Part shown: in pieces, positions 33,112 through 44,400 of the stretch | Layout of the letters: each line of letters begins with the position of its first letter | Position numbering within the stretch: position 1 is the first letter of the stretch | DNA from: Austropuccinia psidii | Lineage: Eukaryota; Basidiomycota; Pucciniomycetes; Pucciniales; Sphaerophragmiaceae | Reading direction: 5' to 3' | DNA length: 64,000 nucleotides | Assembly: GCA_023105745.1 (NCBI GenBank) | Contig: JALGQZ010000001.1 | Span: 48,793,662 to 48,857,661, forward strand | Notes under the pieces: model-generated | The model's database searches: none | Seen by the model: only the letters and a program-made list of their open reading frames with translations | Told to the model about the DNA's origin: nothing | Translations under genes and position numbers: made by a program

Positions 33112-33840
33112 TGCATTAATGTAGTCTTCTGTTGAACAGGGTTCTACACATCTTCATTTGATAGAATGTTCTAGTTCCCCTCCACAGTTTCTTAATATTT
33201 TCATATTAATGATAGAGTCAGACATATCTGGGTGTAAGGCAGATAATTGGTCTTTCATCTTGAAGAACAAAGTAAGTGGTTTTTCCTTTTCTGAGTTAAA
33301 AATGGAGCTCTAAAAAGCATTTTCCATTTTAAATCTCCAAGAATTGTTAGCCCATTTGGTGATTATTTTAGATTTCCACCAAGACCAATCATACTTACAA
33401 TGATCAAGTCTCATCTTGTAATACCATTTATTTGCAGTTCTGGTAAACAAAGAGTGTAGCTTGCCTACTATGATTTCATCAGGTATGTGGAAATCTTCTT
33501 GCAACCTATCAATTGTTCTGATGAACTCAATATGATTGTATTCTCCTTCACCAGAGAAGGTTGGCCATTCTTCTAGTTTTGGAATATCTTTTGAACAGAT
33601 AGCATTTTCACCTAAGAATGGGGTAAAAATTCCTTTAATATAACCTTTACCTTCATTTAGAGGTGTATAATGTCTTGACATATGTGGTTCATAATTCTTA
33701 TGAATTTGTTCTACATTTGCAATTATTTCATTCTTGAATTTCTGCCTTTCACTGTCACTTTTTGCCAAATGTGTGGCAAACTGATTGGTATTTTTAGTTA
33801 TTTTCAAGACATGATCTTTCAGAATTCTAAGTTGATCATT
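33112..33840 (-). pseudogene. Element D gag capsid region
   Basis: The minus frame 33807-33310 gives a helical N-terminal stretch, then LEEWPTFSGEGEYNHIEFIR (about 33515-33575), closely parallel to WPKFSGSGEYDNMEL of family A, and WYYKMRLDHCKYDWSWWKSK (about 33370-33430). A TAA-type stop at 33310-33312 interrupts it. Capsid sequence continues to the zinc knuckle in fragments (for example PDMSDSIINMKILRNCGGEL-like, about 33170-33240). This is the Retrotrans_gag-type capsid. Confidence 0.82.
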
Positions 33841-34859
33841 AATCTTTCAAATGGAAATATCTTCCATCTCATCATTTTGAACTTGACATATACTCTCAAT
33901 CCTGTCACATGTATTGGTAATTGAATCAAGTCTGACGTTTGTCCACTGATGCCATTCAGTATACTTCTTGTCATTTCTTTTCAATTCACTCATGTCCAAT
34001 ATTATCTTCTTCAAATTTGCATCAAATTTTCCAAGTTCTACATCAATACTAGATTTAAAAATGTGTATTTCATCTATTATTTGTGTGGAAAAGTCCTTTT
34101 CATCCTTTCCTGCTCTTTGGCTGTGAATTACATAAGAGTCCTGGCCATATTGAAGACACTGGCCACCGCTGAAGGCTCCAATTTGGGAGTCCTGGACCCT
34201 TGTGGGTAACGTCTATGCCAATTTGCTTTGCCTTTTCCCTTTCCTTGATGGTTCTTGGGACCTTTCTGCTTCTTCTGAGGTCCTTTGGGCTTGTCTTTGG
34301 ACACTTCTGGAGCTGGTTTGGAGCTGGTCAATGCCACTGGGCCTTCTGTCTCCAAAGTTGGAGTCATTTCCAACTCCTTTTTCTGGTCTATGGATAAAAG
34401 ACTTTGGTTCTTAAACCAATTCTTTATCTTTTTGACTTTGTCTTTGCAAGACAATGGGCTCAAACCTCCTAAGAGTTGTATGGTCTACTCCTGACCCAGA
34501 AAGCTCTTGATGTGTAAGTAGGAGTTCATGGCCCCCTGCCAAAGGCTTGGGAATATTTCCCACTCCTCTCCTTGGCTGCTCTGAACCAATTTTTGTACTG
34601 GCATTGATAAATTTCTATTTCTTCCACTTGAAAGTGGTTCAGCCCTTAAAATATTATCATGAATCAGTCCAGATTCAGAATTCACGTCAAAGCTTGTGGG
34701 TACAGACCTTGGGGAATGGGGGGCAACTCTGGCATCCTCCATATGTGTCTTTCTTGAGCAATATTTGACATATCTGGATTTCATCTTGCCTCTTCCTTGT
34801 CCACATCCATCTGTTTGGACTGAATAGTTGCTTCCATTTCTGGTATGCACCAGTTTCAT
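33841..34859 (-). pseudogene. Element D gag N-terminal region, degenerate
   Basis: The minus frames 34859-34485 and 34463-34128 hold a low-complexity polar N-terminus (KLVHTRNGSNYSVQTDGCGQ), a Ser/Arg/Pro-rich middle, KGPQKKQKGPKNHQGKGKGK (about 34240-34300) and the segment SVFNMARTL near 34130-34160. The last is shared with NVFNIARTLMEFKNKEEKRM at about 63880-63945 in the element at the right edge. A coiled-coil-like remnant fills 33841-34127. Reading frames shift several times. Confidence 0.75.
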
Positions 34860-35430
34860 GTCAATTCAAGAGAAAATAAGAATTGAAAACAGAAAACACA
34901 CACCTTATGGTGGTTGTTTGGATTGTTCTGTCTTAAGCAAAGTGCCTCTTTTAGCAATTTGTACTTCAATGCTGTCTTCAGATTATGCTTCTGAAGATTC
35001 TGACCTTGTAATGTATCTTTTACTGAGTCTGTTACCAGCTGCACAGTATTTGATTAAAGACACTAGAAAAAAATTGATAAAAGAAAAATTGTTTTTTATA
35101 CTTTTAAGATATTTTGATGATTTATTATAGATTTTTCTTTTTCAATATTTAAAAAAAATATTAATTTTAAAGGAAAGAATTAAAATTTAAGATTTTGAAT
35201 CAAAATTAATTCAGAGTAACTCAAAGAATAAATTCATAAGTATTTGAATGTGAACAAGCCATGTGTAAAAAAATAATAAAATGAAACCGAATTCCTCAAT
35301 GAAAAATATTTCAAGACAATTTCAAAAATAAAAATAATTTTCACTTAAAATTGAAAGAAAAAAAGTTAAATTAATATATTGTAGAACTTAAAAATATATT
35401 AATTAAGGGTACAAGGCTCAAAAAACAGGG
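34860..35430 (-). other. Element D leader
   Basis: A very A+T-rich 570 bp between PBS and gag. Short frames only; nothing else is recognised. Confidence 0.6.
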
Positions 35431-35443
35431 CCAGGCCCCCAAA
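35431..35443 (-). other. Primer binding site of element D (tRNA-Pro type)
   Basis: On the minus strand, two bases after the CTTACA end of the 5' LTR, the sequence reads TGGGGGCCTGGCC, identical to the first 13 bases of the A1 PBS. Confidence 0.65.
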
Positions 35444-38400
35444 TGTAAGATGTGCCTATGAAACTGTTGATAATATTCCTATTAATCAACAGTACTATGA
35501 CTGTTCTTATGAAATATAATAATGAAAATTTCTATAACCACAATTAAATAATCAAAGAATTATTTGTTTTACATTTTATACACTACTAGTGATTATAACA
35601 GTAAGCAGTAATTGTCTACAAGAAACAATTACAAGAAGATATTCTTAATAAAAACTTCTTTTATTAAAATAATAAAATTATTTTAATATATAATTGTCTT
35701 TTACAAGAATAGTTATAAAGATAACTCTTGGAGAAAACTATTACTAGAGAAAAACTTTAAGATCTATGATAAATCACTCACTATTAATCCAATGAACCTT
35801 TTAGAAGATGATACCAGAGAGATTTGATGTAGAATTGGGGATTTAATGGATCAAAATTGATTTTTAAAAATAATACAGCAATATATAGTTGACTTGTATT
35901 ATTTCATGTCTTTCTGATTAATTTCTGAAAGAATAAAATCTTTAAGAAACTTTTTAACTAATACTTACTGGTTGTTACTGAAGGTATATTTGAATAATGT
36001 GATTATTTGGAAAAAACAGCAAGAGAGGCCTCTTTTACGTATAAGACAGCTCACAGAGGCGTGCCATGGAGCAACTGAAAAACAAGTGAGTGATAAAACA
36101 ATAAACCTTTTTGGATTATTGATTGCATGATCTGTTGTCACCTAAGATTATCATCATTACTTAATTGAGGCTTTTACGTGATTACCAACCCATTTATGGT
36201 TAAGAATAAAAGGAGTAACAACTTTAAATCTTCTTTTATTCCAAAAGAATCATTAATTTCTCAAAGATATCAATGTTACTGGAAATTTCATCACAGAATG
36301 TATTTTCTGTAAATTTTTAAGGATTCTGTCTTTCACATGGAATCTTCAAAAATGGACTGTAAGTAAAACTTTTAATTTTGCATATAAAAGTATAATTCTT
36401 ATTGGCTCTTAAATTAACTATGCATTTCTTAATTTTTCCTGAAACATTCATAAAGATTCATTAAGAATTGTATTTTGAATGACTTTTTGAAGTTTTTACC
36501 TCATTTCTACATAGAATTGCAAATAGCAGTATATGGCTGGTTGCTATGAGGTAAATCAATAAATAATATTCCAAAAAGGGTTTAAATTAGTCTCTTGGGG
36601 TTTATCCATGGAAATTTGTAAGAATTGACATGGTTACAGGAGTCTATGTTTCTCTTTACCTCCTTGGCATGTCAAAATAGCAGGTTAATTGCTATTTTCT
36701 TATGATTTGCTGAAGTTGTAACATGGTAACCAAGTTCCCAAAAGGTTTTAGTTTACTAATTGGGCCAAGATCAGCCATGGATACAAGCTTTGGAGCTGTC
36801 AATGCCTCAGAGGCTTCAGAAGTTGGGTACCCTGGCTCTTTTTGATGTCTTTTGTCCCCCTTGACTATTTTTCACATCAAAATAGAAATTCGAGCTTCAA
36901 GTAAGATATCCACTATGGGTGTACCAAACGTGAATGTAAGAATACCATAATATTAAGTGCCACAAACATGCATAACACTATTCTTAGTGTATATGTAACA
37001 TGGTAGTTCTCACATTCCCATTATTTTGGCATGAAATTGAGAAAAACAAAAATTTTCACGGATCTTTTGTGTGGTATTGAAGTATATTCCATATTACCAC
37101 CTCAAAGTGTTGATTTGAGCTTATTCACTCTATGGAGATGCCCTAGGTGAAATTTTGTTTAGAATCCAGTGATGGCCTTAACTCCATGGATTTACTCTGC
37201 GAGCCTTGAGGTATATTTTACATACCCAAATAGGCCACAATTATCTTAAAAAGAAATTTTGAAGTATGCATAACTCATAAGTCATGCATATATCCAAAAT
37301 TCATCATGTTCAATTTCAGAAAAGATGAATAACTTTTTATTGAGTAAGTAAATCCATGGATTTAAGACCAGATTTGGATTCTACACAAAAATTCACCTAG
37401 GGTAGTTCCATAGAGTGAATAAGCTGAAAATAACTCTTTGAGGTGGTAAAATGGAAAATACTTCAATACCACATAAAAGATCCGTGAAAATTTTTGTTTT
37501 TCTTAATTTCACGCCAAAATAATGGGAAAGTGAGAAATCCCATGTTACATATACACTAAATAGTGTTATGCATGTTTTTAGCACTTAATATCATGGTATT
37601 CTTACATGGACTTTTGGTACACCCATAGTGGATATCTCACTTTAAGCTTAAATTACTATTTTGACGTAAAGATTAGGCAAGGGGGACAAAAGACATCAAA
37701 GAGAGCCAGGGTACCCAACTTCTGAGGCCTCAGAGGCGTGGATAGCTCCAGAGCATGGATCCATGGCTCATCTTGGCCCAATTGGTAAACTAAAACTCTT
37801 TGGGAACTTGGTTACCAAGTTACACCTACTGTAGTCATAAGAAAATAGCAAATAACCTGCTATTTTGACGTGCCAAGGAGGTAATGAGCTACTTAGACTC
37901 CTGTAACCACGTCAATTCTTGATGACTTTCCATGACTAGAGCCTAAAAGAGTAATTAAAACCCTTTTGGGATCCATATTCATTGATTTACCTCATAGCAA
38001 CCAGCAAAATACTGCTATTTGCAATTCTACGTAGAAATGAGGTAAAAACTTCAAAAATTCATTAAAAATACAATTCTTAATGAATCTTTCTGAAACCTTC
38101 AGGACCAATGAAGAACTGTATTATCTATGGTACAACCAAAAAGAATTACAGATTTACTAGTAAAATTAAAAGTGTTACTTACAGTCCATTTTTGACCATT
38201 CTACATGAAACACTGAATCTTCAAAAATTCACAGTAATTAAAACCTGTGATTAAATTGGCAATAACATTGATAACTTTGAGAAATCAATGATTATTTTGG
38301 AATAAAAGAAGATTTACTGCTGTTACTCCTTTTATTCTTAACCATATTGGGGTTGGTAGTCACGTAAAAGCATCAATTAAGTAATTATGATAATCTTACG

Positions 38401-39253
38401 TGACAACAGATGATGCAATCATTAATCCAAAAAGTTTTATTGTTTTCTCACTCACTGGTTTTTCAGTTTGCTCCATGGCACGCCTCTTTGAGCTGTTGTT
38501 GACTTAAAAGAAGCCTCTTCTTGCTGTTTTTTCCGTATCATCATCTTATCAATTTATTAAGTCATTATTACCAACAAGTAAGTATTAGTTAAAGCTATTC
38601 TTAAGTGCTTTAAATCTTTCAGAATCAACCAGAAAGACGTGAAATCATAGAATCCAACTATATATTGTTGTAATACTGTTATAAATCCTTTTGATCCCTT
38701 AAATCCACAATTCCACGTCAAATTTCTCTACTCTTATCTATCAAGAAGTTCTTTGGAGTATTAGTGAGTCATTTATTTTTAATTCTTAAAGTTTTTCTCT
38801 AGTAATAGTTTTCTTCAAGAACTATCTTTATAATTATTCTTGTAAAAGATAATTATATATTAAAATAATTTTATTATTTTAATAAAAGAAGTTTTTATTA
38901 TTAAATTCTTCTTGTAATTGATTCTTGTAGACAATTACTGCTCACTGTTATAATCACTAGTAGTGTATAACACGTGAAAGAAATAGTTTTATAATTATTT
39001 AATTGTGGTTATAATAATTTTTTATTATATTTCATAAGAACAGACATAGTACTGTTGAATAATAGTAATATTATCATCAGTTTCATAGTCACATCTTACA
39101 TACTCACTCAATAAAAGGTTATTCATCTTTCCTGAAATCAAGAAGGATGAATTTTGAACATATGCATGACTTATGAGTTAGGCATAGTTCAGAATTTATT
39201 TTTAAGATAATTGTGGCCTATTGGGGTATGTAAAATATACCTCAAGGCTCACA
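35444..39253 (-). repeat. 5' LTR of element D, split by an inverted solo D LTR
   Basis: The halves are 35444-37197 and 39106-39253, together about 1.90 kb. On the plus strand it opens TGTAAGATGTGCC and closes AAGGCTCACA. The break point carries the tactc duplication of the inserted copy. Confidence 0.92.
37198..39100 (+). repeat. Solo family D LTR (1903 bp), TSD tactc
   Basis: TGCGAGCC at 37198 to ATCTTACA at 39100, flanked by TACTC at 37193-37197 and 39101-39105. It is oriented opposite to the LTR it entered, forming a near-palindrome of two D LTRs. Confidence 0.93.
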
Positions 39254-39258
39254 TTATA

Positions 39259-39818
39259 AGCACTAATAATCAGAAATATTCTTTTGAAGGGTTCAAACCG
39301 CGTAAATTCCTTTCATAATCCTGTCATTCCTTCTACAGTCTGTATTAAAAAAAGATAATTCTGGATACACCAAGCTGAATCTCTATGATCACCCAAAATC
39401 ACCACACCACCTTTGAAAGCCCTGTGAATTTATGAAGGGCCTTCACTTTGGAGATTTTTCCCCAGTAAATTGATATGCTTTGTTCATTAGCAATTCTATA
39501 TCATTGTGAATCTTTTAATATTTCAATTTTATATATTGAGTTAGTTCTAGCCTTCCCTCATTTTTCAAGTGAAGGTTTGATGGACATATTCTCATGAAGC
39601 CTTATATTCTTTCTTACAGGTTGAAAAAGTGGTACTGTAATTTTTTGGCCTGCTCTCTTATTGTTTATTTTTAATTCCTGAATTTTATTTAAACTGCATT
39701 TGTTATTTGTTCTTTTAAGTAATCTAAATCATTGCATGAACTAATCAAGTCTCATTATTATTTCTTTTTAGCCCTTTGAAAGTCAGTCTGTTCCCCAGGT
39801 TTCAGGTCCTCTGTGACA
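39259..39818 (+). repeat. Right piece of the old C-like LTR
   Basis: Continues the sequence broken at 15360. It aligns with C LTRs through blocks such as GGATACACCAAGCTGAA (about 39363), CCACACC, TTTTTCCCCAGTAAATTGA, ACAGGTTGAAAAAGTGG, and an end CAGGTCCTCTGTGACA at 39818 equivalent to GAGCCCCTGCGACA. It is strongly diverged, so this is the oldest layer. Confidence 0.6.
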
Positions 39819-40379
39819 TTGGGTAGTCTAGGGAGCCGAAATAACCTAAAATAGCGGTTTGGGCTCAACTTTCCCTTTTAAAAGAAGTGGTTACACTGGC
39901 ACCAAGCCAGTGGAAGGTTCCCCAAGGCGTAAATTGAGGCTGAGGTCCAATAGGGGAAACAATGAGGTAAGTGGCATAAAGGCCAGTGTTTTTGGTGGGG
40001 GCCAAAAGCATCAAGGCTAAGGCAATGACAAATTATTATTTCTTGATTTTTGAAGCCTTTATGGAATAAAGGGCCACAATATTTATTTATGGCCAAATTT
40101 TCATATTGATATATAGAGGGAAATTGGGGACAAGTGGATGAAGGGCTCAATATTTTCATAATTACCTCCATTTTGGGTATAGCCATGTTTGTGACATGTT
40201 CAAAGAAATTCACTGAATTCAAGAAGAAAAATACTCAATTGATGAATTGTTGTAAAAGAAAATTCAGGGGATAAATATGAGCTAGAAAGAACAGGGAATG
40301 GGCTCAGGAAATTCAAAAGTGAATTTAATAATGTAGTTGACTACATATTGTAATTCAATGAGTAAATTTAGCTAGCAAT
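39819..40379. other. Unassigned stretch between old C-like LTR and fossil pol
   Basis: A 114-codon minus frame (40222-39878) exists but has no recognisable motif. A short GGGCCA-rich portion recalls the 28.7-29.1 kb block of element C. It may be internal sequence of the older C-like element. Confidence 0.3.
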
Positions 40380-40479
40380 CCCAGATATAGATCTTGACTG
40401 AGGTATACCACAGTCAATTTAAAAAGAAAGCTTTGTCAGCATATGCAAGATGCACAAATGTTTTTGGTAAAATGAAATA

Positions 40480-42665
40480 TGTCAGCCTGTGACTCAAAAC
40501 CAGAGCACAAGCATGACAGCCAAAATAACATAAGCCAATGGTCAAGCAAAATGACCCCATAGGGTGACCTGAGCCAAAATAGCTCATAAAGTGCATAAAA
40601 ATAAAGAGGAAATTAACCCCTTTCCAAAGATACAATTTCAATAACTGTAGGATAAGGAATGACAGAGTTATTCCAGCTCAAAGCAAGAACTGAGCATGAA
40701 CCTTAATTTTCACCTCTCATCTAAAATCCCGAGGAAGAGTCAGAACCCCATCAAATGGGTGCTCAAATTAAATCTCTTAATTAGGGCTCTCTAATAGTAC
40801 TAGCAAAATTGAGCTATAAGCAAAACTACACAAGTTATGACTAAAAAGAAGCCAGATAAGGGTGAACAAAATATTCACCTATCATCTAACTTCTACAATT
40901 TTAGTGTGGGATACCTAAGGTGGGTTCTCTTTGGAAAGAGAAAGATAAGTGCTTTCTGATGGAGCCATCTATTTACTCATAGCTCATCTAGAAAAAATGT
41001 TATGGAGAAAACAAGCTCAATACAGGATTCATAAGAAATCAACAGATTTTTAATGGAATATAAAATTGGTAAAGCTTTCCTATAATCAATGATAGCTATA
41101 TCAAATGATTAGCCATTGTGTAGAGCTCATGAAGGACTACAAGAAGAGCCACTTTTGAGCTTTATATCTTCAAAACTGAAAAAGATATCTATGTTTTGGG
41201 ATTTTAATCCCACACTAGCCTGTATGGGATCTTACTGTGGGACAGCCTTTCATAAAGTTGAATTGACACATAATCAATTGAGCTAGATTCTGTTTATTCT
41301 TTAATTTCTCATAATCTGACAAAGAATTTTGTATAGGAATGTTCTTTACAGCTTCTGACATGTCAAAAGGACCAGCACACACCTGTGAGCTCCATTGATG
41401 AATGTTTTCATGCTGTATAGTGTAAAACTAACAACTTGTGGTTCTAAAACCACATTTCTAATGAAAAGAAATCTGTATTGAGTGTTTAGAGCCAAATGTA
41501 ACCCCAAATTAGTGAAGTGTTCCACTCTGTGGCCCTGTGCAGAGGTAAGCTATCTCCCACTACCCCAGAAAAAGATAAGGGGAGGCTTCTCCTCACTAAA
41601 AACCCAAGAAATTATCATTTTCTTAGTATCCTTACATGGTATAGATTCTTAAATAATTGGTTACCTTAGAATTAAACGGGTATCATTATAATTAAAATTA
41701 TTGTAGGGTCTATTCTTGTAAAAAAACAGGTAAAGAATCCACGCAGGGCTATCAATAGCAGTCACCATCACTCAAATGTTTAGTATAGCCCCTTCAAGAA
41801 TCTTTACTCTTATGTAACACTCAGAGTTATATCTTTCAATTATCATTGTAAAGCTATATCATAGAGCTATATAAAATGAGTAAATATTGTGTAGAGCTTA
41901 TAGAGGACTGAAAATGGAGACACTTTTGATCTTTATATCTTCAAAACCAAAAAAGATATTTATGTTTTAGGATTGTAATCCCACACTAGCCTGTATGGGA
42001 TCTTCCTGTGGGACAGCTGTCCATAAAGTTGAATTGACACGTAATCAATTGAATTAAATTCTGTTTATTTTTTTTATTCTCATAATCTGACAAAGAATGT
42101 TTTACAGGAATGCTCTTTAAAGCTTCCGACATGTCAGAAGCACCAGCACACACCTGTAAACACATTGGTGAATGTTTTCATGCTTTATAGGTTAAAAGTA
42201 ACAACTTGTGGTTCTAAAACCACATTTATAACAAAACGCAATCTGTATTGAGTGTTTAGAATCAAACGTAAGCCCAAATTAGTGAAATATTCCACTCTGT
42301 GGCCCTGTGCAGAGGTAAGCTATCTCCCACTACCCCAGAAAAAGATAAGGGGAGTCTTCTCCTCACTAAAAACCCAATAAATTATCATTTTCTTAGTATC
42401 CTTACATGGTATAGATTCTTAAATAATTGGTTGCCTTAGAATTAAACAGTTATCATTATAATTGTAATTATTGTAGGGTGTATTATTGTAAACCAACAGG
42501 TAAACACTCCACCCAGGGCTATCAATAGCAGTCACCATCACTCAAATGTTTAGTATAGCCCTTTCAAGAATCTTATCATTGATTTAACAACTTTACTCTT
42601 ATGTAACACTCATAGTTATGGCTTTCAATTATCATTGTAAAACTATATCATAGAGTCACCCTGCA
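40480..42665 (+). repeat. Solo family A-like LTR with TSD aaata
   Basis: Starts TGTCAGCCTGTGACTC (first about 60 bp nearly identical to A LTR) and ends CACCCTGCA. AAATA is duplicated at 40475-40479 and 42666-42670. It is 2186 bp, longer than the 1438-bp A LTR, because an internal segment is tandemly duplicated. Confidence 0.85.
41094..42652 (+). repeat. 770-bp tandem duplication inside the A-like LTR
   Basis: Unit 1 is about 41094-41863 and unit 2 about 41864-42652. Long blocks recur at exactly 770-bp spacing (for example CCTCACTAAAAACCCAA at 41591 and 42361). Unit 2 has about 19 extra bases near its end. The units differ at several percent of sites, so the duplication is not recent. Confidence 0.85.
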
Positions 42666-44400
42666 AAATACCACTATAGGGCTCCTTCATGTTAGATGTA
42701 TAGTTCTTTCATTGTACTTAGATAACACAAGATATTGATTGAGAATTGACACAGGAGCTACTTTCTACATAGTTGAGAAAATGAGCTCAATAATCACATC
42801 TCAAAATTTAATGAGAAAACCTTCCTTTGAAGATGATAAGATTTAGGAGTACCCCAGGAAATCTGAATTCTCTTCCAACATATATAAAAGGGTAAGTACT
42901 CTGCACAGGAAAGGAAATTTCATAACAATTCATGAATATTTAAACTGTGTAAATGAACAGTTACATGGATACTTAGTAGTCAAAGAATACCGAATAATGT
43001 AGGTTACAGATATCTTTGATAGTAATAATAGGAACCTGGCCATATTCTGAAATAAAAAGAATAATGTTTTCCTTTCATGTCAACCATATCACAATTTACA
43101 AAAAATTAAAAAACTCATTTGGAGAATTAAAAGTAGAAAAACATTGAACATCTAAAAACTACTAAGAGCCTTCACTGAATGAAAGTATTTGGAAAGAACA
43201 TAACTCCTTTTGAAATTGGGCTGAACACATGGGAAAAATTAAATATAACTAGATAGGGCTATATCTGAATGTAGAAAGACCTTATCAACTATTGTCAGAA
43301 GAACAGCATACCAAGCTAGCTTGAAAACTAGAAGATAAATTTGAAATAACATGAATGAGATCCTATATATTGGGTAACCATGCAGACCAGATAGAATGAA
43401 ATAGTGGAGGCTGTTCCAACAGCCCTCATTACATGGAAGCCTGGAATTTGAAGATTTTGAAGAGATTTGAGGGCCCTGAAGAACCCCACAAACATACATA
43501 GGCACCCTTTTTCCAATGTGACCTACTGCACTTGATAAAATTTCAAAAGAAAAATACATAACAAATATTGACTCAATGGAGGGCTTTCATAAAAATGGTG
43601 TGAAATAAAAATAAAACAAGGTTGCATTCAAAATGAATTAGCTGCTTCAAAACAATGATTGACCACATATTCTATGGAACAATGAAAGGGATTATTTGAG
43701 TATAAATTGACGATCTGATACATTTCTCTGAAGCATAAGCTGACAATGTGGTACAAATTGAATGAATATTTGATAGATTTATGCCCAGGAATATCATGGT
43801 TTATCTCAAAAATGTTCATTTTTGGTAACAAGATCTTTTAAAGTTGGGAAAAGGTTCTGAGGCATACATTTGGCGATCTAATATAATTAATTAGCTGAAG
43901 GTATCACCAATTTCAGGGAAGAAAACATCAAAAGGAATGCAATCTTTTTTGACATTTTTGGGTTAATAAAGAATCTATATTAAGAATATTCCCAATATTA
44001 CTAGTAGCTTATAAAATCTATGCTAAAGATCTTGAGTATTTTAAAAAAAAAAAGAATAAAGAGATTCATTGGTGATTATTGATTTCAAACTAAAAGATGT
44101 AGCTGTCTTGATGATCCCTGAATTTTAATTTACTTATAAATGACACATTTGTGCATCATTCAGCCAGTGTATAGAAGCTTCACTTCACAAAAAACAATGA
44201 TTATATGATATTCTGAAATAATTAATAACACTTTATACATCTGGTTTTCGGGGGATACTTCTCTGTGAGAAAACTGAGGCAGTACCTGGAAGGGGAAATC
44301 ACAGGAAAAAACTCTTGGATTTCTTTTCAAGCTTTCAAGCCAAGCTCTTCTTGGTTTTAGGACTATATATAGCTGTCTTCCCAATGATTGTGGACTATTC

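Larger units (their letters stand above)
15361..39253 (-). mobile_element. Family D Ty3/Gypsy element, full length, split by two nested insertions
   Basis: The TSD ttata lies at 15356-15360 and 39254-39258. Read on the minus strand the order is 5' LTR (39253-35444, split by a solo LTR), PBS, gag, zinc knuckle, protease remnant (to 32288), jump over element C, then RT, RNase H and integrase (20221-17340), PPT, and 3' LTR (17187-15361). Removing the insertions leaves about 9.9 kb: LTRs about 1.90 and 1.83 kb, and internal region about 6.2 kb. The protein frame left of C (ending about 20221) continues the frame right of C (from 32288), which confirms a single element. The two LTRs show many substitutions and indels, so it is old. 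Confidence 0.92.
40380..44400 (+). pseudogene. Fossil family A-like gag-pol, interrupted by a solo LTR
   Basis: The fossil runs up to 40479 with QDAQMFLV-like sequence (A1: DAQTFLVTPTKG), is cut by the LTR at 40480-42665, and resumes at 42671. The protease box DTGATFYIVEK is at about 42749-42785. RT remnants include a GYISECRKTLSTIVR-like segment (about 43250-43300), ITNIDSMEGFHKNGVK-like (about 43560-43605) and IDDLIHFSEA with the catalytic IDD at 43706-43714. The RT thumb is near 43935-44010 and an RNase H start near 44140-44195. Stops and indels occur every few codons, making it much older than A1 or A2. Past 44250 the homology is no longer clear. Confidence 0.75.

Noticed and set aside
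39878..40222. 114-codon minus frame
   Set aside because: No motif, unusual Cys/His/Pro composition typical of a chance frame, and located in old C-like element remains.
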